Shown one piece after another: positions 17,341 through 26,528 of a stretch of DNA of 64,000 bases. This DNA is from Microbacterium sp. 4R-513 (GTDB lineage Bacteria; Actinomycetota; Actinomycetes; Actinomycetales; Microbacteriaceae). The notes below the pieces were generated by a model, which saw only the letters and a program-made list of their open reading frames with translations, was not told where the DNA came from and ran no database searches. The translations under genes and the position numbers were made by a program. The stretch covers positions 62,001-126,000 of the forward strand of contig NZ_CP049256.1 of assembly GCF_011046485.1 (NCBI RefSeq), read 5' to 3'. Each line of letters opens with the position of its first letter. Positions within the stretch are counted from its first letter, which is position 1.

Positions 17341-19620
17341 TCAGCCTTCGGCGGGAGCCTCGGGGCCCTCGCTGGCTGCGGCACGACCCTCCTGGTCGGC
17401 GGCCTCTTCGAGCACGGGCTCGAGCGACAGCTTGCCGCGGTCGTCGATCTTCGTGATGCGCACGAGGAGCTTCTGACCGACCGAGAGGACGTCGTCGACG
17501 TTCTCGACCCGCTTCCCGCCGGCGAGCTTGCGGACCTCGCTGACGTGCAGCAGGCCGTCCTTGCCGGGAAGGAGCGAGATGAACGCACCGAACGTCGCGA
17601 TCTTGACGACGGTTCCGAGGAACTGCTCGCCGACCTCGGGGTTGGTGGGGTTGGCGATCGCGTTGACCTGCGCGCGCGCGGCCTCGGCCGACGGGCCGTC
17701 GACGGCGCCGATGTAGACGGTGCCGTCCTCCTCGATGGAGATGTCGGCGCCGGTCTCGTCCTGGATCGCGTTGATCGTCTTGCCCTTGGGGCCGATGAGC
17801 TCGCCGATCTTGTCGACCGGGATCTGCACGCTGATGACGCGCGGAGCCGTCGGGGCCATCTCGTCCGGACCGTCGATCGCGGCGTTGAGCACGCCGAGGA
17901 TCGTGATGCGGGCGTCGTGAGCCTGCTGCAGCGCAGCGGACAGCACCGACGACGGGATGCCGTCGAGCTTCGTGTCGAGCTGGATCGCCGTGACAAACTC
18001 CGACGTGCCGGCCACCTTGAAGTCCATGTCGCCGAGCGCGTCCTCGGCGCCGAGGATGTCGGTCAGCGCGGCGTAGCGCGTCTGGCCGTCGACCTCGTCG
18101 GAGACGAGACCCATCGCGATGCCCGCGACCGGCGCGCGCAGGGGCACACCGGCGTTGAGGAGCGAGAGGGTCGACGCGCAGACCGAGCCCATCGACGTCG
18201 AGCCGTTCGAGCTCAGCGCCTCGGAGACCTGGCGGATCGCGTACGGGAACTCCTCGCGGCCCGGCAGCACCGGCACGAGGGCGCGCTCGGCGAGGAAGCC
18301 GTGCCCGATCTCGCGACGCTTGGGGCTGCCCACGCGGCCGGTCTCACCGGTCGAGTACGGCGGGAAGTTGTAGTGGTGCAGGTAGCGCTTGTGCGTGACC
18401 GGCGACAGCGAGTCGATCTGCTGCTCCATCTTGAGCATGTTCAGCGTGGTGACGCCGAGGATCTGCGTCTCACCGCGCTGGAAGATCGCCGAGCCGTGGA
18501 CGCGCGGGATGACCTGCACCTCGGCGTCGAGCGGGCGGATGTCCGCAAGCCCGCGGCCGTCGATGCGGACGCCGTCGGACAGGATGCGGCCGCGGACGAT
18601 CTTCTTCGTCACGGACTTGTATGCCGCGGAGAACTCGATCGTCGCGACGGCGGGAAGCTCCCCCGCCTCGACGGCGGCGACGAGCTCGCCCTTGACGCGG
18701 TCCTTGATCGCGTCGTCGGCGTTCTGACGCTCCTGCTTGTCGGCGATCTGGTAGACGCCGACGAGCTCGTCGTAGGCACGGCCCGCGACGAAGTCGTACG
18801 TCTCCTGGCTGTAGGGCAGGAATACGGGGTACGACTGGATCTCCTTCGCAGCGGTCTGCGCGAGCTGGCTCTGCGCCTCGACGAGCTGCTTGATGAACGG
18901 CTTCGCGGCCTCGAGGCCCTGCGCGACGACCTCTTCGCTCGGCTTGGTGGCGCCCGCCTTGATGAGGTTCCACGAGTGCTCGGTGGCCTCGGCCTCGACC
19001 ATCATGATCGCGACGTCACCGTCGTCGAGCACGCGGCCCGCGACGATGAGGTCGAACACGGCCTCCTCGAGGACCTTGGCGTTCGGGAACGCGACCCACT
19101 GGTCGGCGTGCTCCCCGTGCCCCGGCACGAGCGCGAGGCGCACACCGGCGATCGGACCCGAGAACGGCAGGCCGGAGATCTGCGTCGACGCCGAGGCGGC
19201 GTTGATCGCGAGCGCGTCGTAGAACTCGCCCGGCGTGATCGACAGCACGGTCACGACGATCTGCACCTCGTTGCGCAGGCCCTCGACGAACGAGGGGCGC
19301 AGCGGGCGGTCGATGAGACGGCAGACGAGGATCGCCTCGGTCGAGGGGCGGCCCTCGCGGCGGAAGAACGAGCCGGGGATCTTGCCGGCGGCGTACGAGC
19401 GCTCCTCGACGTCGACCGTCAGCGGGAAGAAGTCGAAGCCCTCGCGGGGCTGCTTGCTCGCGCTCGTGGCCGAGAGGAGCATCGTCTCCTCGTCGAGGTA
19501 AGCGGCGACGGCGCCCTGCGCCTGCTGGGCGAGGCGTCCGGTTTCGAACCGGACCGTGCGGGTGCCGAAGCGTCCGTTGTCGAGGACTGCTTCGGCGGCG
19601 GTGATTTCAGGACCTTCCAA
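17341..19620 (-). CDS. pnp: Polyribonucleotide nucleotidyltransferase (PNPase)
   Basis: Phosphorolytic 3'-to-5' exoribonuclease and RNA-tailing enzyme, 759 residues, normal actinobacterial length. Domains: RNase PH-like 1 (about 1-230), helical linker, RNase PH-like 2 (about 340-570, with [19 protein letters not shown] and [13 protein letters not shown]), KH (about 600-660, [14 protein letters not shown]) and S1 (about 670-740), then an acidic tail. The frame continues upstream, but the TTG at 19620 is chosen: AAGGAGAG lies five bases before it, and the protein then begins at the conserved [16 protein letters not shown]. rpsO, its usual neighbour, is 12.9 kb away. Confidence 0.96.
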   Translation of the reverse strand: MEGPEITAAEAVLDNGRFGTRTVRFETGRLAQQAQGAVAAYLDEETMLLSATSASKQPREGFDFFPLTVDVEERSYAAGKIPGSFFRREGRPSTEAILVCRLIDRPLRPSFVEGLRNEVQIVVTVLSITPGEFYDALAINAASASTQISGLPFSGPIAGVRLALVPGHGEHADQWVAFPNAKVLEEAVFDLIVAGRVLDDGDVAIMMVEAEATEHSWNLIKAGATKPSEEVVAQGLEAAKPFIKQLVEAQSQLAQTAAKEIQSYPVFLPYSQETYDFVAGRAYDELVGVYQIADKQERQNADDAIKDRVKGELVAAVEAGELPAVATIEFSAAYKSVTKKIVRGRILSDGVRIDGRGLADIRPLDAEVQVIPRVHGSAIFQRGETQILGVTTLNMLKMEQQIDSLSPVTHKRYLHHYNFPPYSTGETGRVGSPKRREIGHGFLAERALVPVLPGREEFPYAIRQVSEALSSNGSTSMGSVCASTLSLLNAGVPLRAPVAGIAMGLVSDEVDGQTRYAALTDILGAEDALGDMDFKVAGTSEFVTAIQLDTKLDGIPSSVLSAALQQAHDARITILGVLNAAIDGPDEMAPTAPRVISVQIPVDKIGELIGPKGKTINAIQDETGADISIEEDGTVYIGAVDGPSAEAARAQVNAIANPTNPEVGEQFLGTVVKIATFGAFISLLPGKDGLLHVSEVRKLAGGKRVENVDDVLSVGQKLLVRITKIDDRGKLSLEPVLEEAADQEGRAAASEGPEAPAEG

Positions 19621-19643
19621 GAGGTCTCTCCTTCTTTGTTTAG

Positions 19644-19670
19644 CCTCGCGCGCGCGAATCGAGCGCGAGG
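19644..19670 (-). promoter_or_regulatory. Hairpin in the pnp leader
   Basis: Perfect eight-base stem CCTCGCGC/GCGCGAGG with an eleven-base loop, ending about 24 bases before the TTG start and just upstream of the SD. In E. coli, pnp is autoregulated through a leader hairpin cut by RNase III; an equivalent here is inference. Confidence 0.45.
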
Positions 19671-19912
19671 TTGTGCGAAGGAGCAGGAACAGGCAGATAT
19701 GGGCGCGCGAAGAGATCGCGAGGTCCGCCTGCGCTGGCCACCAGTCGAAGATCACCGTCCGAGACGGGAACCCACCACAGGGGACCAGCTTTCTGCCGGG
19801 CCTGCTCCATGAGCTCAGTGTGAAATTGAGCGGATGCCACAGGGCAACCTCGTCGATCCTAGCAGTCGGGCCCGGATCGGCCTTTCTCTGGCGGCTCGGC
19901 ACCCCCGCGCCT

Positions 19913-19918
19913 AGGGTG
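19913..19918 (+). promoter_or_regulatory. -10 box of DUF5302 gene
   Basis: TAGGGT five bases before the ATG at 19924; near-leaderless arrangement. Confidence 0.4.
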
Positions 19919-19923
19919 GGGGC

Positions 19924-20106
19924 ATGAGCACCGACGATAAGCCGGCGACCGCGGCATCCGACGAGATGAAGCGCAAATTCAAAGAGGCTCTCGACAAGAA
20001 GAACGCCCAGCACCGCGAAGGCGAGGCCCACCTGGACGGCGACTCGCCCGTCCACGGCACGCACGGCGCCGTCACGAAGCGGGAGTTCCGTCGCAAGAGC
20101 GGTTGA
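19924..20106 (+). CDS. DUF5302 family small protein
   Basis: 60-residue highly charged protein. It matches the actinobacterial DUF5302 pattern: acidic N-terminus, [18 protein letters not shown] helix, [13 protein letters not shown], and a basic KREFRRKSG end. No enzymatic motif and no membrane segment. Function unknown. Divergent from pnp and followed by two acidic small genes on the same strand. Confidence 0.85.
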   Translation: MSTDDKPATAASDEMKRKFKEALDKKNAQHREGEAHLDGDSPVHGTHGAVTKREFRRKSG

Positions 20107-20136
20107 CCCTCACGAACGCTTGAGAGGAGCAAGGCG

Positions 20137-20367
20137 ATGGTCTTCGACCCCACCTTTCACAGCATCGACGAAGAGGCCGAGAAGCTCCCCGACCTCGCAG
20201 GACGGCCGGGTGACTCCGACGTCTCAGATCCCGACGGCGGCATCGCCGAGGCATCCGCCGACCGTACCGACGAACGGCAGGACGACGTGATCGAGGGCGA
20301 GGCGGAGGCCGCGCTCCTCACGGACGTGCTGCCGGCGGATGACCTTCCGCCGTACGGCGAGGAGTGA
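20137..20367 (+). CDS. Small acidic protein, unknown
   Basis: 76 residues, strongly acidic (one lysine), no hydrophobic segment, probably disordered. GAGAGGAG precedes the ATG at a good distance. Third-position GC bias matches neighbouring genes, which supports a real gene. The next gene starts two bases after the stop. No family recognised. Confidence 0.65.
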   Translation: MVFDPTFHSIDEEAEKLPDLAGRPGDSDVSDPDGGIAEASADRTDERQDDVIEGEAEAALLTDVLPADDLPPYGEE

Positions 20368-20368
20368 C

Positions 20369-20548
20369 ATGAGCGACTTCCGCGAACGCGTGCCCGACGA
20401 CGAACGGGAAGTGCCGATCGACGACGAGGACGAGCTCGAGCTGCCCCCGGCGACGCTGGACCCCCTGGAGGCGGTCGAGGATGACGCGGATCCGCTCCTC
20501 GACGAGGAGCGCGAGGCCGCTATCGAGTCCGGAGAGATCGAGCCCTGA
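20369..20548 (+). CDS. Small acidic protein, unknown
   Basis: 59 residues with about half Asp/Glu; no Lys, no hydrophobic segment. GAGGAG lies upstream of the ATG at 20369 and overlaps the end of the previous gene, so the two are probably co-translated. An upstream in-frame ATG at 20339 would overlap the previous gene and lacks an SD. No function can be assigned. Confidence 0.65.
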   Translation: MSDFRERVPDDEREVPIDDEDELELPPATLDPLEAVEDDADPLLDEEREAAIESGEIEP

Positions 20549-20556
20549 CGACATGG

Positions 20557-20589
20557 CACGGGGCCGCCGCTCGCGCGGTCGGCCCCGTG
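20557..20589. terminator. Bidirectional terminator
   Basis: Stem CACGGGGCC/GGCCCCGTG around a 15-base loop, between the convergent acidic-protein gene and the dicarboxylate symporter gene. Confidence 0.65.
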
Positions 20590-20601
20590 TCGTCGTGCTG
20601 A

Positions 20602-22050
20602 TCAGCGGGTGACGGATGCCTCGCGCGCCCGCGCCCGCTCCTCCTTTGCCGCCGCCTCGGTGATCGCGGCCTCTTCGAGGCCCTGCGTGCCGACGGCGTC
20701 GGGGGCCGGGGACATGCCGTCGTGGTCGCCGACCATGGTGGTCTCGTCGAACGGCAGCTCGCCGCTCAGCACACGGCGGGCCCGGCCGGCGTCGAACTCC
20801 TTCGTCCAGGTGCCGATGAGCACCGTCGCCACGGCGTTCCCCGTGAAGTTGGTGACGGCGCGGCCCTCGGACATGAACCGGTCGATCCCGACGATGACGC
20901 CCACGCCGTTGACGAGGTCGGGGCGATACGCCTGGAGGCCCCCGGCGAGGGTCGCGAGGCCGGCCCCCGTGACGCCCGCGGCGCCCTTCGAGGCGATGAT
21001 CATGAAGACGAGCAGCCCGATCTGCTCCGGGATCGACATCGGCGCCCCCATCCCCGAGGCGATGAACAGCGACGCCATCGTCAGGTAGATCGCCGTGCCG
21101 TCGAGGTTGAACGAGTAGCCGGTCGGCACCGTGATGCCGACGACGGGCTTCGATACGCCGAGGTGCTCCATCTTCGCGATGAGGCGGGGCAGCGCCGACT
21201 CCGACGACGAGGTGCCGACGATCAGCAGGTACTCCCGCGCGAGGTACTTGATGAGCGAGAAGATGTTGATCCGCGTCACCGCGAAGAGCAGAGTGCCGAG
21301 GATTCCGACGATGAAGACGAAGCACGTCACGTAGAACGCGAACATCAACAGGCCGAGGCTCCAGATCGCCGAGACCCCCGTCGCGCCGACGACCGCCGCG
21401 ATCGCTCCGAAGGCGCCGATCGGCGCGAGCCAGAGGATCATGCCGAGGATCCGGAACACGAGCGCCTGCAGGTGCTTCACGGCGTTCATGATGGGCTGGC
21501 CCTTCTCGCCCATGCCCTGCAGAGCGAAGCCGACGAGGAGGGCGATGAAGAGCACCTGCAGCACGCTCTCACCGGTGAAGGCGGAGAAGAACGTCAGGGG
21601 GATGATGCCGAGGAGGAACTCCTCCGTCGTCTGGGCCTCGGCCGTCGCCTCGTAGGTCGAGTTCGCCATGTTGAGGCCCTCGCCGGGGTGGAGCACGTTG
21701 CCGACGACGAGGCCGATGGCGAGGGCGAACGTCGACATGACCATGAAGTACAGCAGCGCGAGGCCACCGATCTTGCCGACCGTCGCGGCCTTCGCGATCG
21801 AGCCGACCCCCACCACGATCGTGCAGAAGATGATCGGCGCGATCATCATCTTGATCAGGGCCACGAAGGCGGTGCCCAGCGGCTTCAGGGCGACGCCGAC
21901 CTCGGGCCAGACGAGTCCGACCGTCGCGCCGAGCACGACCGCGGCGATGACCGCGAGGTACAGCCACGTGTGCTTGTCCCACGCCTGCTTGCCGCGCCGC
22001 CAGTTGTAGCCGGGCAGTTTGAAGGATGTCGTTCGAGTCGAAAGAGCCAT
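20602..22050 (-). CDS. dctA: Cation:dicarboxylate symporter (DctA-like)
   Basis: Membrane symporter of the DAACS family, 482 residues, importing C4-dicarboxylates such as succinate, fumarate and malate with cations. Hydrophobic segments run throughout residues 25-420. Family motifs include GTSSSESALPRLIAKME (Ser-rich re-entrant loop), GYSFNLDGTAIY and the later GVIVGIDRFMSEGRAVTNFTGN. The C-terminal 60 residues are hydrophilic. AGGAGG lies before the ATG. It is divergent from the DcuS/CitA-type sensor kinase, so it is the likely target of that system. Confidence 0.93.
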   Translation of the reverse strand: MALSTRTTSFKLPGYNWRRGKQAWDKHTWLYLAVIAAVVLGATVGLVWPEVGVALKPLGTAFVALIKMMIAPIIFCTIVVGVGSIAKAATVGKIGGLALLYFMVMSTFALAIGLVVGNVLHPGEGLNMANSTYEATAEAQTTEEFLLGIIPLTFFSAFTGESVLQVLFIALLVGFALQGMGEKGQPIMNAVKHLQALVFRILGMILWLAPIGAFGAIAAVVGATGVSAIWSLGLLMFAFYVTCFVFIVGILGTLLFAVTRINIFSLIKYLAREYLLIVGTSSSESALPRLIAKMEHLGVSKPVVGITVPTGYSFNLDGTAIYLTMASLFIASGMGAPMSIPEQIGLLVFMIIASKGAAGVTGAGLATLAGGLQAYRPDLVNGVGVIVGIDRFMSEGRAVTNFTGNAVATVLIGTWTKEFDAGRARRVLSGELPFDETTMVGDHDGMSPAPDAVGTQGLEEAAITEAAAKEERARAREASVTR

Positions 22051-22224
22051 CGTCGCCTCCTGGGTGAACTCCGTCGCCGGATGCCGCCACCATGGCGGTC
22101 ATGCCAGAGTGCGCGCCGCTCGACACGGCGCGGAGTTGTGGTCGTATTGGTCCCGGCGAGCGTGGTCCGCGGAAGCGGTTCGTGTGGTCGGATGGACGCA
22201 CGGCAGCTCGAGAGGAGCGACGCG

Positions 22225-23484
22225 ATGGCGGGTCGGCGAGGGACGACGAGCGCGGCTTCGCGCGTCTTCCTCGTGCTGCTCGGGGCGGTCGTCATCGTCG
22301 GGACCGTCGTCGCACTCCTCCTCGTCTTCGAGGCGCAGCGCGCCGTGCGAGCCGAGGCAGAGCGCGTCACACGGGCGCTCGCCGAGACGATCGCCGCGAC
22401 GGATGCCGTGGGCACGGCGCTGTCCTCCGGCGACGCGTCCGACGAGCTGCAGCCCTATGCCGAGCGGCTCATGGCCGCGACCGGGGTCGACTTCATCACG
22501 ATCATGACGCCGGACGGGATCCGCGTGACGCACCGCGACCGCGACGAGATCGGACGGCACTACATCGGGACGATCCCCGCCGCTCCGCAGACGCTGACCG
22601 AGGAGTTCACCGGGACGCTCGGCCCCTCGGTGCGCACGATCGCTCCCGTCGAGGTCGGCGGACGGCTCGTCGGCTGGGCGTCGGTCGGCGTGACCGTCCA
22701 GTCCCTGTCGTCGGCCTTCTTCCCCCGGCTGCCCTTCGCGATCGTCATCGCGCTCGCCGTCGTCGCGGCGGGGTTCGTCGGTGCGTGGGCCGCGGGACGG
22801 GTGACGAAACGCGTGACGGGCGACCTCCCCGCCGGGAGCGTGCGCGACGCAGTGTCGTCGTACGAATCGGTGCGGACGCTGGGCGAGGCCCTGAGGGCTC
22901 AGACGCACGAGCACGGCAACCGCATGCACACGGCCGTCGCACTCCTCGAGCTGGGCCGCACCGAAGAGGCGATCGAGATCCTGACCGAGACCTCGCGCCA
23001 GAGTCAGACCCTCGTCGACCAGGTGACGGCGCGACGCGACGGCGACCCGACGGTCGGCGCGCTGATCCTCGGCAAGGCGTCGCAGGCACGCGAGCGCGGC
23101 ATCGACTGGATCGTCGACATCGACCCCGCCGCACCGCGGAGCACGCTCGCCCCTGTCGATGCCGTCTCGGTCGTCGGCAACCTCATCGACAACGCCCTCG
23201 ACGCGGCGGCGTCCGGTGTGGAGCCGCGATGGGTGCGCGTGGAGCTCGCGCCCGCGGCCGGCGGGGCGCTGTCGATCGTCGTCTCCGACAGCGGCGCCGG
23301 CATCCCGCCCGAGCTCGCCGACCGCGTCTGGGAGCACGGCTTCTCGACGAAGCCCGCCGACGCCGCCGGGCGCGGCGTGGGGCTCGCCCTGGTCAAGTCG
23401 ATCGTCGAGGGCGCGGGCGGCACCATCGAGGTCGAGGCATCCCCCACCGCCTTCCGGGTCACGCTGCCGAGGAGACGTCGGTGA
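22225..23484 (+). CDS. DcuS/CitA-type sensor histidine kinase
   Basis: Membrane sensor kinase of 419 residues, probably sensing extracytoplasmic dicarboxylates or citrate. Helix 1 is at about 14-35; the extracytoplasmic PAS-like domain is at about 40-165 with TGVDFITIMTPDGIRVTHRD; helix 2 is at about 171-190. The phosphoacceptor is His228 in THEHGNRMH, the N-box GNLIDNALDAA is near 325, and the G boxes are DSGAGIP and GRGVGLAL. The cytoplasmic PAS common in this family is reduced or absent. The ATG at 22225 has GAGAGGAG upstream; 22192 is an alternative start. It overlaps the response regulator gene by four bases (GTGA). Confidence 0.92.
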   Translation: MAGRRGTTSAASRVFLVLLGAVVIVGTVVALLLVFEAQRAVRAEAERVTRALAETIAATDAVGTALSSGDASDELQPYAERLMAATGVDFITIMTPDGIRVTHRDRDEIGRHYIGTIPAAPQTLTEEFTGTLGPSVRTIAPVEVGGRLVGWASVGVTVQSLSSAFFPRLPFAIVIALAVVAAGFVGAWAAGRVTKRVTGDLPAGSVRDAVSSYESVRTLGEALRAQTHEHGNRMHTAVALLELGRTEEAIEILTETSRQSQTLVDQVTARRDGDPTVGALILGKASQARERGIDWIVDIDPAAPRSTLAPVDAVSVVGNLIDNALDAAASGVEPRWVRVELAPAAGGALSIVVSDSGAGIPPELADRVWEHGFSTKPADAAGRGVGLALVKSIVEGAGGTIEVEASPTAFRVTLPRRRR

Positions 23485-24163
23485 TCTCGGTGCTGCTTGT
23501 GGACGACGATGCGCTGACGCTCGAGCTGCACCGCTCGTATCTCGCGCGTCTCGACGGGTTCGAGGTCGCGGCCGAGTGCACGGGGGCGCGAGCCGCCGTG
23601 ACGGCGCTCCTCGAGTCGCCGCCGGCCGGCGGCATCGACCTCGTGCTCCTCGACATGACGATGCCGGACGGAACGGGTCTCGACGTCCTCCGCCACGTGC
23701 GGGCGCACGCCACAGACGTCGACGTCATCGCCGTGACGGGCGTGCGGGACGCCGACGTCGTGCGGCAGATGGCCTCGCTCGGCGTCGCCCAGTATCTCGT
23801 CAAGCCGTTCTCTTTCGCCGTCTTCCGCGAGCGGCTGGAGCAGTACCGCGAGTTCCGGCAACGGGCGATGGATGCCTCGGGCCCCGCCACGCAGGCCGAG
23901 ATCGACGCCATGCTCGGCGCCATGCGCCCCGCCGGGCATGCCGAGCTGCCCAAGGGGCTCTCCCCGAGAGCCTCGAGCGCGTGAGCGGAGCCGTGCGCGA
24001 GGAGGGGGCGCTGACGGCGAGCGAGGCGGGCGACCGTCTCGGGATGTCACGCGTCGCGGCCCGCCGGTACCTCGAGCACCTCGTCGATGCCGGCCGGGTC
24101 GAACGCTCTCCTCGCTACGGCACGCCCGGGCGCCCCCAGACCGAGTACCGCTGGCGGACCTGA
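23481..24163 (+). pseudogene. CitB/DcuR-type response regulator, frameshifted
   Basis: Receiver domain with acidic pocket VDDD, phosphoacceptor Asp58 (LVLLDMTMPDGTG), Thr86 and Lys108, then a C-terminal helix-turn-helix (ALTASEAGDRLGMSRVAARRYLEHLV) typical of CitB-family regulators. The receiver frame stops at 23984 and the HTH frame begins at the same place. The joint is the C4 run at 23962-23965, where one missing base separates the frames. Restored, the protein would have about 227 residues, the normal length. As written, the regulator loses its DNA-binding domain. The GTG start overlaps the kinase stop. Confidence 0.85.
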
Positions 24164-24202
24164 CCCCGAGCAGGCAGGCGGGGGCCGAGGCTCGGGCTGC
24201 GG

Positions 24203-24985
24203 TCACCCGAGCGCGAGCACCTGGCGCGCTGCGTCGACGAGCGCCCGGCCGTAGGACGGGCCATGCCCGACGGCGTGCACCGCGAGCGGGTGCAGCTGAT
24301 GGACCGGCAGGCGCATGCGCCATCCCGGCCGGAGTGGGTGAGCCGCGTCGTACGCGTCGAGCACGACGTCGAGGAACCGGCAGCCGAAGAGCTGCAGCAT
24401 CGCGAGGTCGGTCTCGCGGTGACCGCCGTGCGCGGCCGGGTCGATGAGCACCACACCTTCCGGCGACCACAGCACATTGCCGTTCCACAGGTCGCCGTGC
24501 AGCCGTGCGGGCGTCTCCTCATCGTCGAAGGCTCCCTGGGCGATGAGCGCGCATGCCTCGCGCACGAGGGCGGCGTCACCGGCCGACAGATTTCCGGCCG
24601 TGACCGCCGGGTCGAGGAAGGGAAGCACGCGGTCACGGGCGTAGAAGACGCCCCACGACTCCTCACGCGCGGCCGGCTGAGGAAGGCGCCCGATGAACAG
24701 CGGTCCGCTCCAGCCGTCGGGCGGTGCGCCGAACGCCGCAGCCCCGGCGTCGTGCGTCGCGGCGAGGGCGCGTCCGAATGCCGCCGCGGCCGCTGCATCC
24801 GGTCTGCCGCCCCCGATCCGCTCGAGCGCGATCATCCCGGGTGCCACGTCGAGGACGCGCGCGATGCGGACGCCCCCGGATGCCTCCGCCGCCGCCAGCC
24901 ACTGGAGGCCGGCCGCTTCCGCCTCGAAGAAGAGCGGCGGTGCACCGGGCTTGGTCTTGACAACGGGTTCGTCCACGTGGTCCAT
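24203..24985 (-). CDS. Fructosamine kinase family protein
   Basis: Fructosamine-3-kinase-like (ketosamine kinase, aminoglycoside-phosphotransferase fold), 260 residues. Phosphorylates ketosamines on glycated proteins or small amines, promoting deglycation. The catalytic loop HGDLWNGNVLW is near residue 175 and the metal-binding LIDPAAHGG follows. The ATG at 24985 begins MDHVDEPVVKTK just before the first strand. It is convergent with the response regulator and divergent from the nuclease gene. Confidence 0.9.
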   Translation of the reverse strand: MDHVDEPVVKTKPGAPPLFFEAEAAGLQWLAAAEASGGVRIARVLDVAPGMIALERIGGGRPDAAAAAAFGRALAATHDAGAAAFGAPPDGWSGPLFIGRLPQPAAREESWGVFYARDRVLPFLDPAVTAGNLSAGDAALVREACALIAQGAFDDEETPARLHGDLWNGNVLWSPEGVVLIDPAAHGGHRETDLAMLQLFGCRFLDVVLDAYDAAHPLRPGWRMRLPVHQLHPLAVHAVGHGPSYGRALVDAARQVLALG

Positions 24986-25039
24986 CCTGCCCCCCGGGTG
25001 GTTCACCGCCGTGTCACCGGGGCACGCCAGGATGGAGGC

Positions 25040-25858
25040 ATGGCCGAGCCGAGCGATGACTGGACCGGATACGACGACGACTTCCTCGGCATCCCGCTGC
25101 CCCTCCCCATGACGCTCGGCGACGAGGAGGTGCGCGAGCTCCGCTATCCGCGGTTCACGGTGGTGCTCGAGCCGTCGCGGAGGTTCGCGGTCGTGACCGG
25201 CGTCAACATCGACGGGGCGACGCTGCACGACCTCGAGCGCCGCGGCATGTGGGACCTGGACGACCGCATCCCGGCCGGCGAACAGGCGGGCCCGGGCGTC
25301 TACACCGACAACGACCTCGACCGCGGCCATCTCGTCCGCCGGCGCGACCCCGGCTGGGGAACGGTGGCCGAGGCCCGCGAGGCCACGGCGGCCACCTTCT
25401 TCTACACGAACGCGGCGCCCCAGGCGGCCGGCTTCAACCAGTCCAAGGAGCTCTGGCTCGGGCTCGAGGACCACGTCCTCACCTACGCCGACGCCACCGA
25501 TCAGCGCATCTCGGTCTTCACGGCGCCCGTCCTCGCCCCCGACGACCCGCCGTACCGCGGCATCCGCATCCCGCGAAGGTTCTGGAAGGTCGCCGCGTGG
25601 TCGCCCGGGTCCGACGGCGTGCTCGCCGCGGCCGGGTTCGTGCTCGACCAGACCCAGCTCCTCGATGCGGCGATGCAGCGGGCGGTTCCGCCGCTCGGCG
25701 CCTTCCGCACGTTCCAGGTGCCGATCGCCGACATCGAGCCGCTCGCGGGCGTCGACCTCGGCGCCCTCGTGGAGGCCGACGTGCTGACCGCGAGAGAAAC
25801 GGCGCGCCCCGCGGCATGGGTGCCGCTGGACGCGCCGTCCGACATCGACCTGGGGTAG
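25040..25858 (+). CDS. DNA/RNA non-specific endonuclease
   Basis: Beta-beta-alpha-Me (NUC1/Serratia nuclease-like) nuclease of 272 residues. The catalytic motif DRGH is at residues 94-97 and the metal-binding Asn region is TNAAPQAAGFNQ near 117-129. No signal peptide is visible, unlike secreted family members, so it is probably intracellular or non-classically exported. CAGGAT lies six bases before the ATG as a possible leaderless -10. It ends three bases before the convergent FMN reductase gene. Confidence 0.88.
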   Translation: MAEPSDDWTGYDDDFLGIPLPLPMTLGDEEVRELRYPRFTVVLEPSRRFAVVTGVNIDGATLHDLERRGMWDLDDRIPAGEQAGPGVYTDNDLDRGHLVRRRDPGWGTVAEAREATAATFFYTNAAPQAAGFNQSKELWLGLEDHVLTYADATDQRISVFTAPVLAPDDPPYRGIRIPRRFWKVAAWSPGSDGVLAAAGFVLDQTQLLDAAMQRAVPPLGAFRTFQVPIADIEPLAGVDLGALVEADVLTARETARPAAWVPLDAPSDIDLG

Positions 25859-25861
25859 CCG

Positions 25862-26527
25862 CTACTCCCCCGCGAGGCCGCCGAGGAGGTGGCCGAACGA
25901 GCGGCCCTCACCGAGGTAGCTCGACGGATCGAACGGGTCGACGGATGCCTCGGGCGCCCGCCGCGCGACGGCTTCGGCGAGCTCACGCGCGCCGCGCTCG
26001 ATGCGCTCTCCGAGCGGAGCCACCTGGTCGCCCGATCCGCCCCAGTCGCTCGACGCCGCGAACACACCGGTCGAGACGGGCTCGGCGTGGAGGTACGTGA
26101 AGAGCGGGCGGATGGCGTAGTCGATCGCGAGCGAGTGCCGCGGCGTGCCGGCGTTCGCGCCGATGAGCACGGGCTTCCCCGTCAGGGCGTCCGGATCGAG
26201 GATGTCGATGAACGACTTGAAGAGGCCCGAGTAGCTCGTGGAGAAGATCGGCGTCACTGCGATGAGCGCGTCCGCTGAGACGACCGCGTTGACCATCGAC
26301 TCGAGAGCCGGAGGCGCGAAGCCCGTCAGGAGGTTGTTCGTGATGTCGTGCGCGTAGTCGCGCAGCTCAAAGACGTCGACCTCCACCTCGAGGGGCTGGC
26401 CATCGGGACCGTTCTGCTTCTGCAGAGCGGCGACCGTGGCGGCGGACAGCCGGTCGGCCAGCATGCGGGTGGACGAGGGGTTCGACAGTCCCGCCGAGAC
26501 GACGGCGAGACGGCGTGCCGTGGTCAT
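25862..26527 (-). CDS. NADPH-dependent FMN reductase (CE1759 family)
   Basis: Flavodoxin-like FMN reductase of 221 residues. N-terminal VVSAGLSNPSSTRMLADRL is the phosphate-binding loop, and TPIFSTSYSGLFKSFID with GANAGTPRHSLAIDYAIRPL are family segments. It supplies reduced flavin, most likely to the LLM-class monooxygenase encoded one base upstream. The two genes are a recurrent actinobacterial pair. The substrate oxidised by the pair is unknown. Confidence 0.92.
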   Translation of the reverse strand: MTTARRLAVVSAGLSNPSSTRMLADRLSAATVAALQKQNGPDGQPLEVEVDVFELRDYAHDITNNLLTGFAPPALESMVNAVVSADALIAVTPIFSTSYSGLFKSFIDILDPDALTGKPVLIGANAGTPRHSLAIDYAIRPLFTYLHAEPVSTGVFAASSDWGGSGDQVAPLGERIERGARELAEAVARRAPEASVDPFDPSSYLGEGRSFGHLLGGLAGE

Positions 26528-26528
26528 C

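Larger units (their letters stand above)
19621..19923. other. Divergent intergenic region of pnp and the DUF5302 gene
   Basis: About 300 bases without a convincing gene. It contains the pnp SD (AAGGAGAG), a leader hairpin at 19644-19670, and the TAGGGT -10 box of the DUF5302 gene. A 66-codon minus-strand frame at 19640-19840 has no SD and no recognisable family. Confidence 0.6.

Noticed and set aside
19640..19840. 66-codon minus-strand frame upstream of pnp
   Set aside because: No SD, no recognised family, and it overlaps the pnp leader and its hairpin.
20722..22224. Long plus-strand open frame upstream of the sensor kinase
   Set aside because: It is the antisense of the symporter gene, rich in Arg/Asp/Glu as expected for a shadow frame; the kinase start at 22225 has a good SD.
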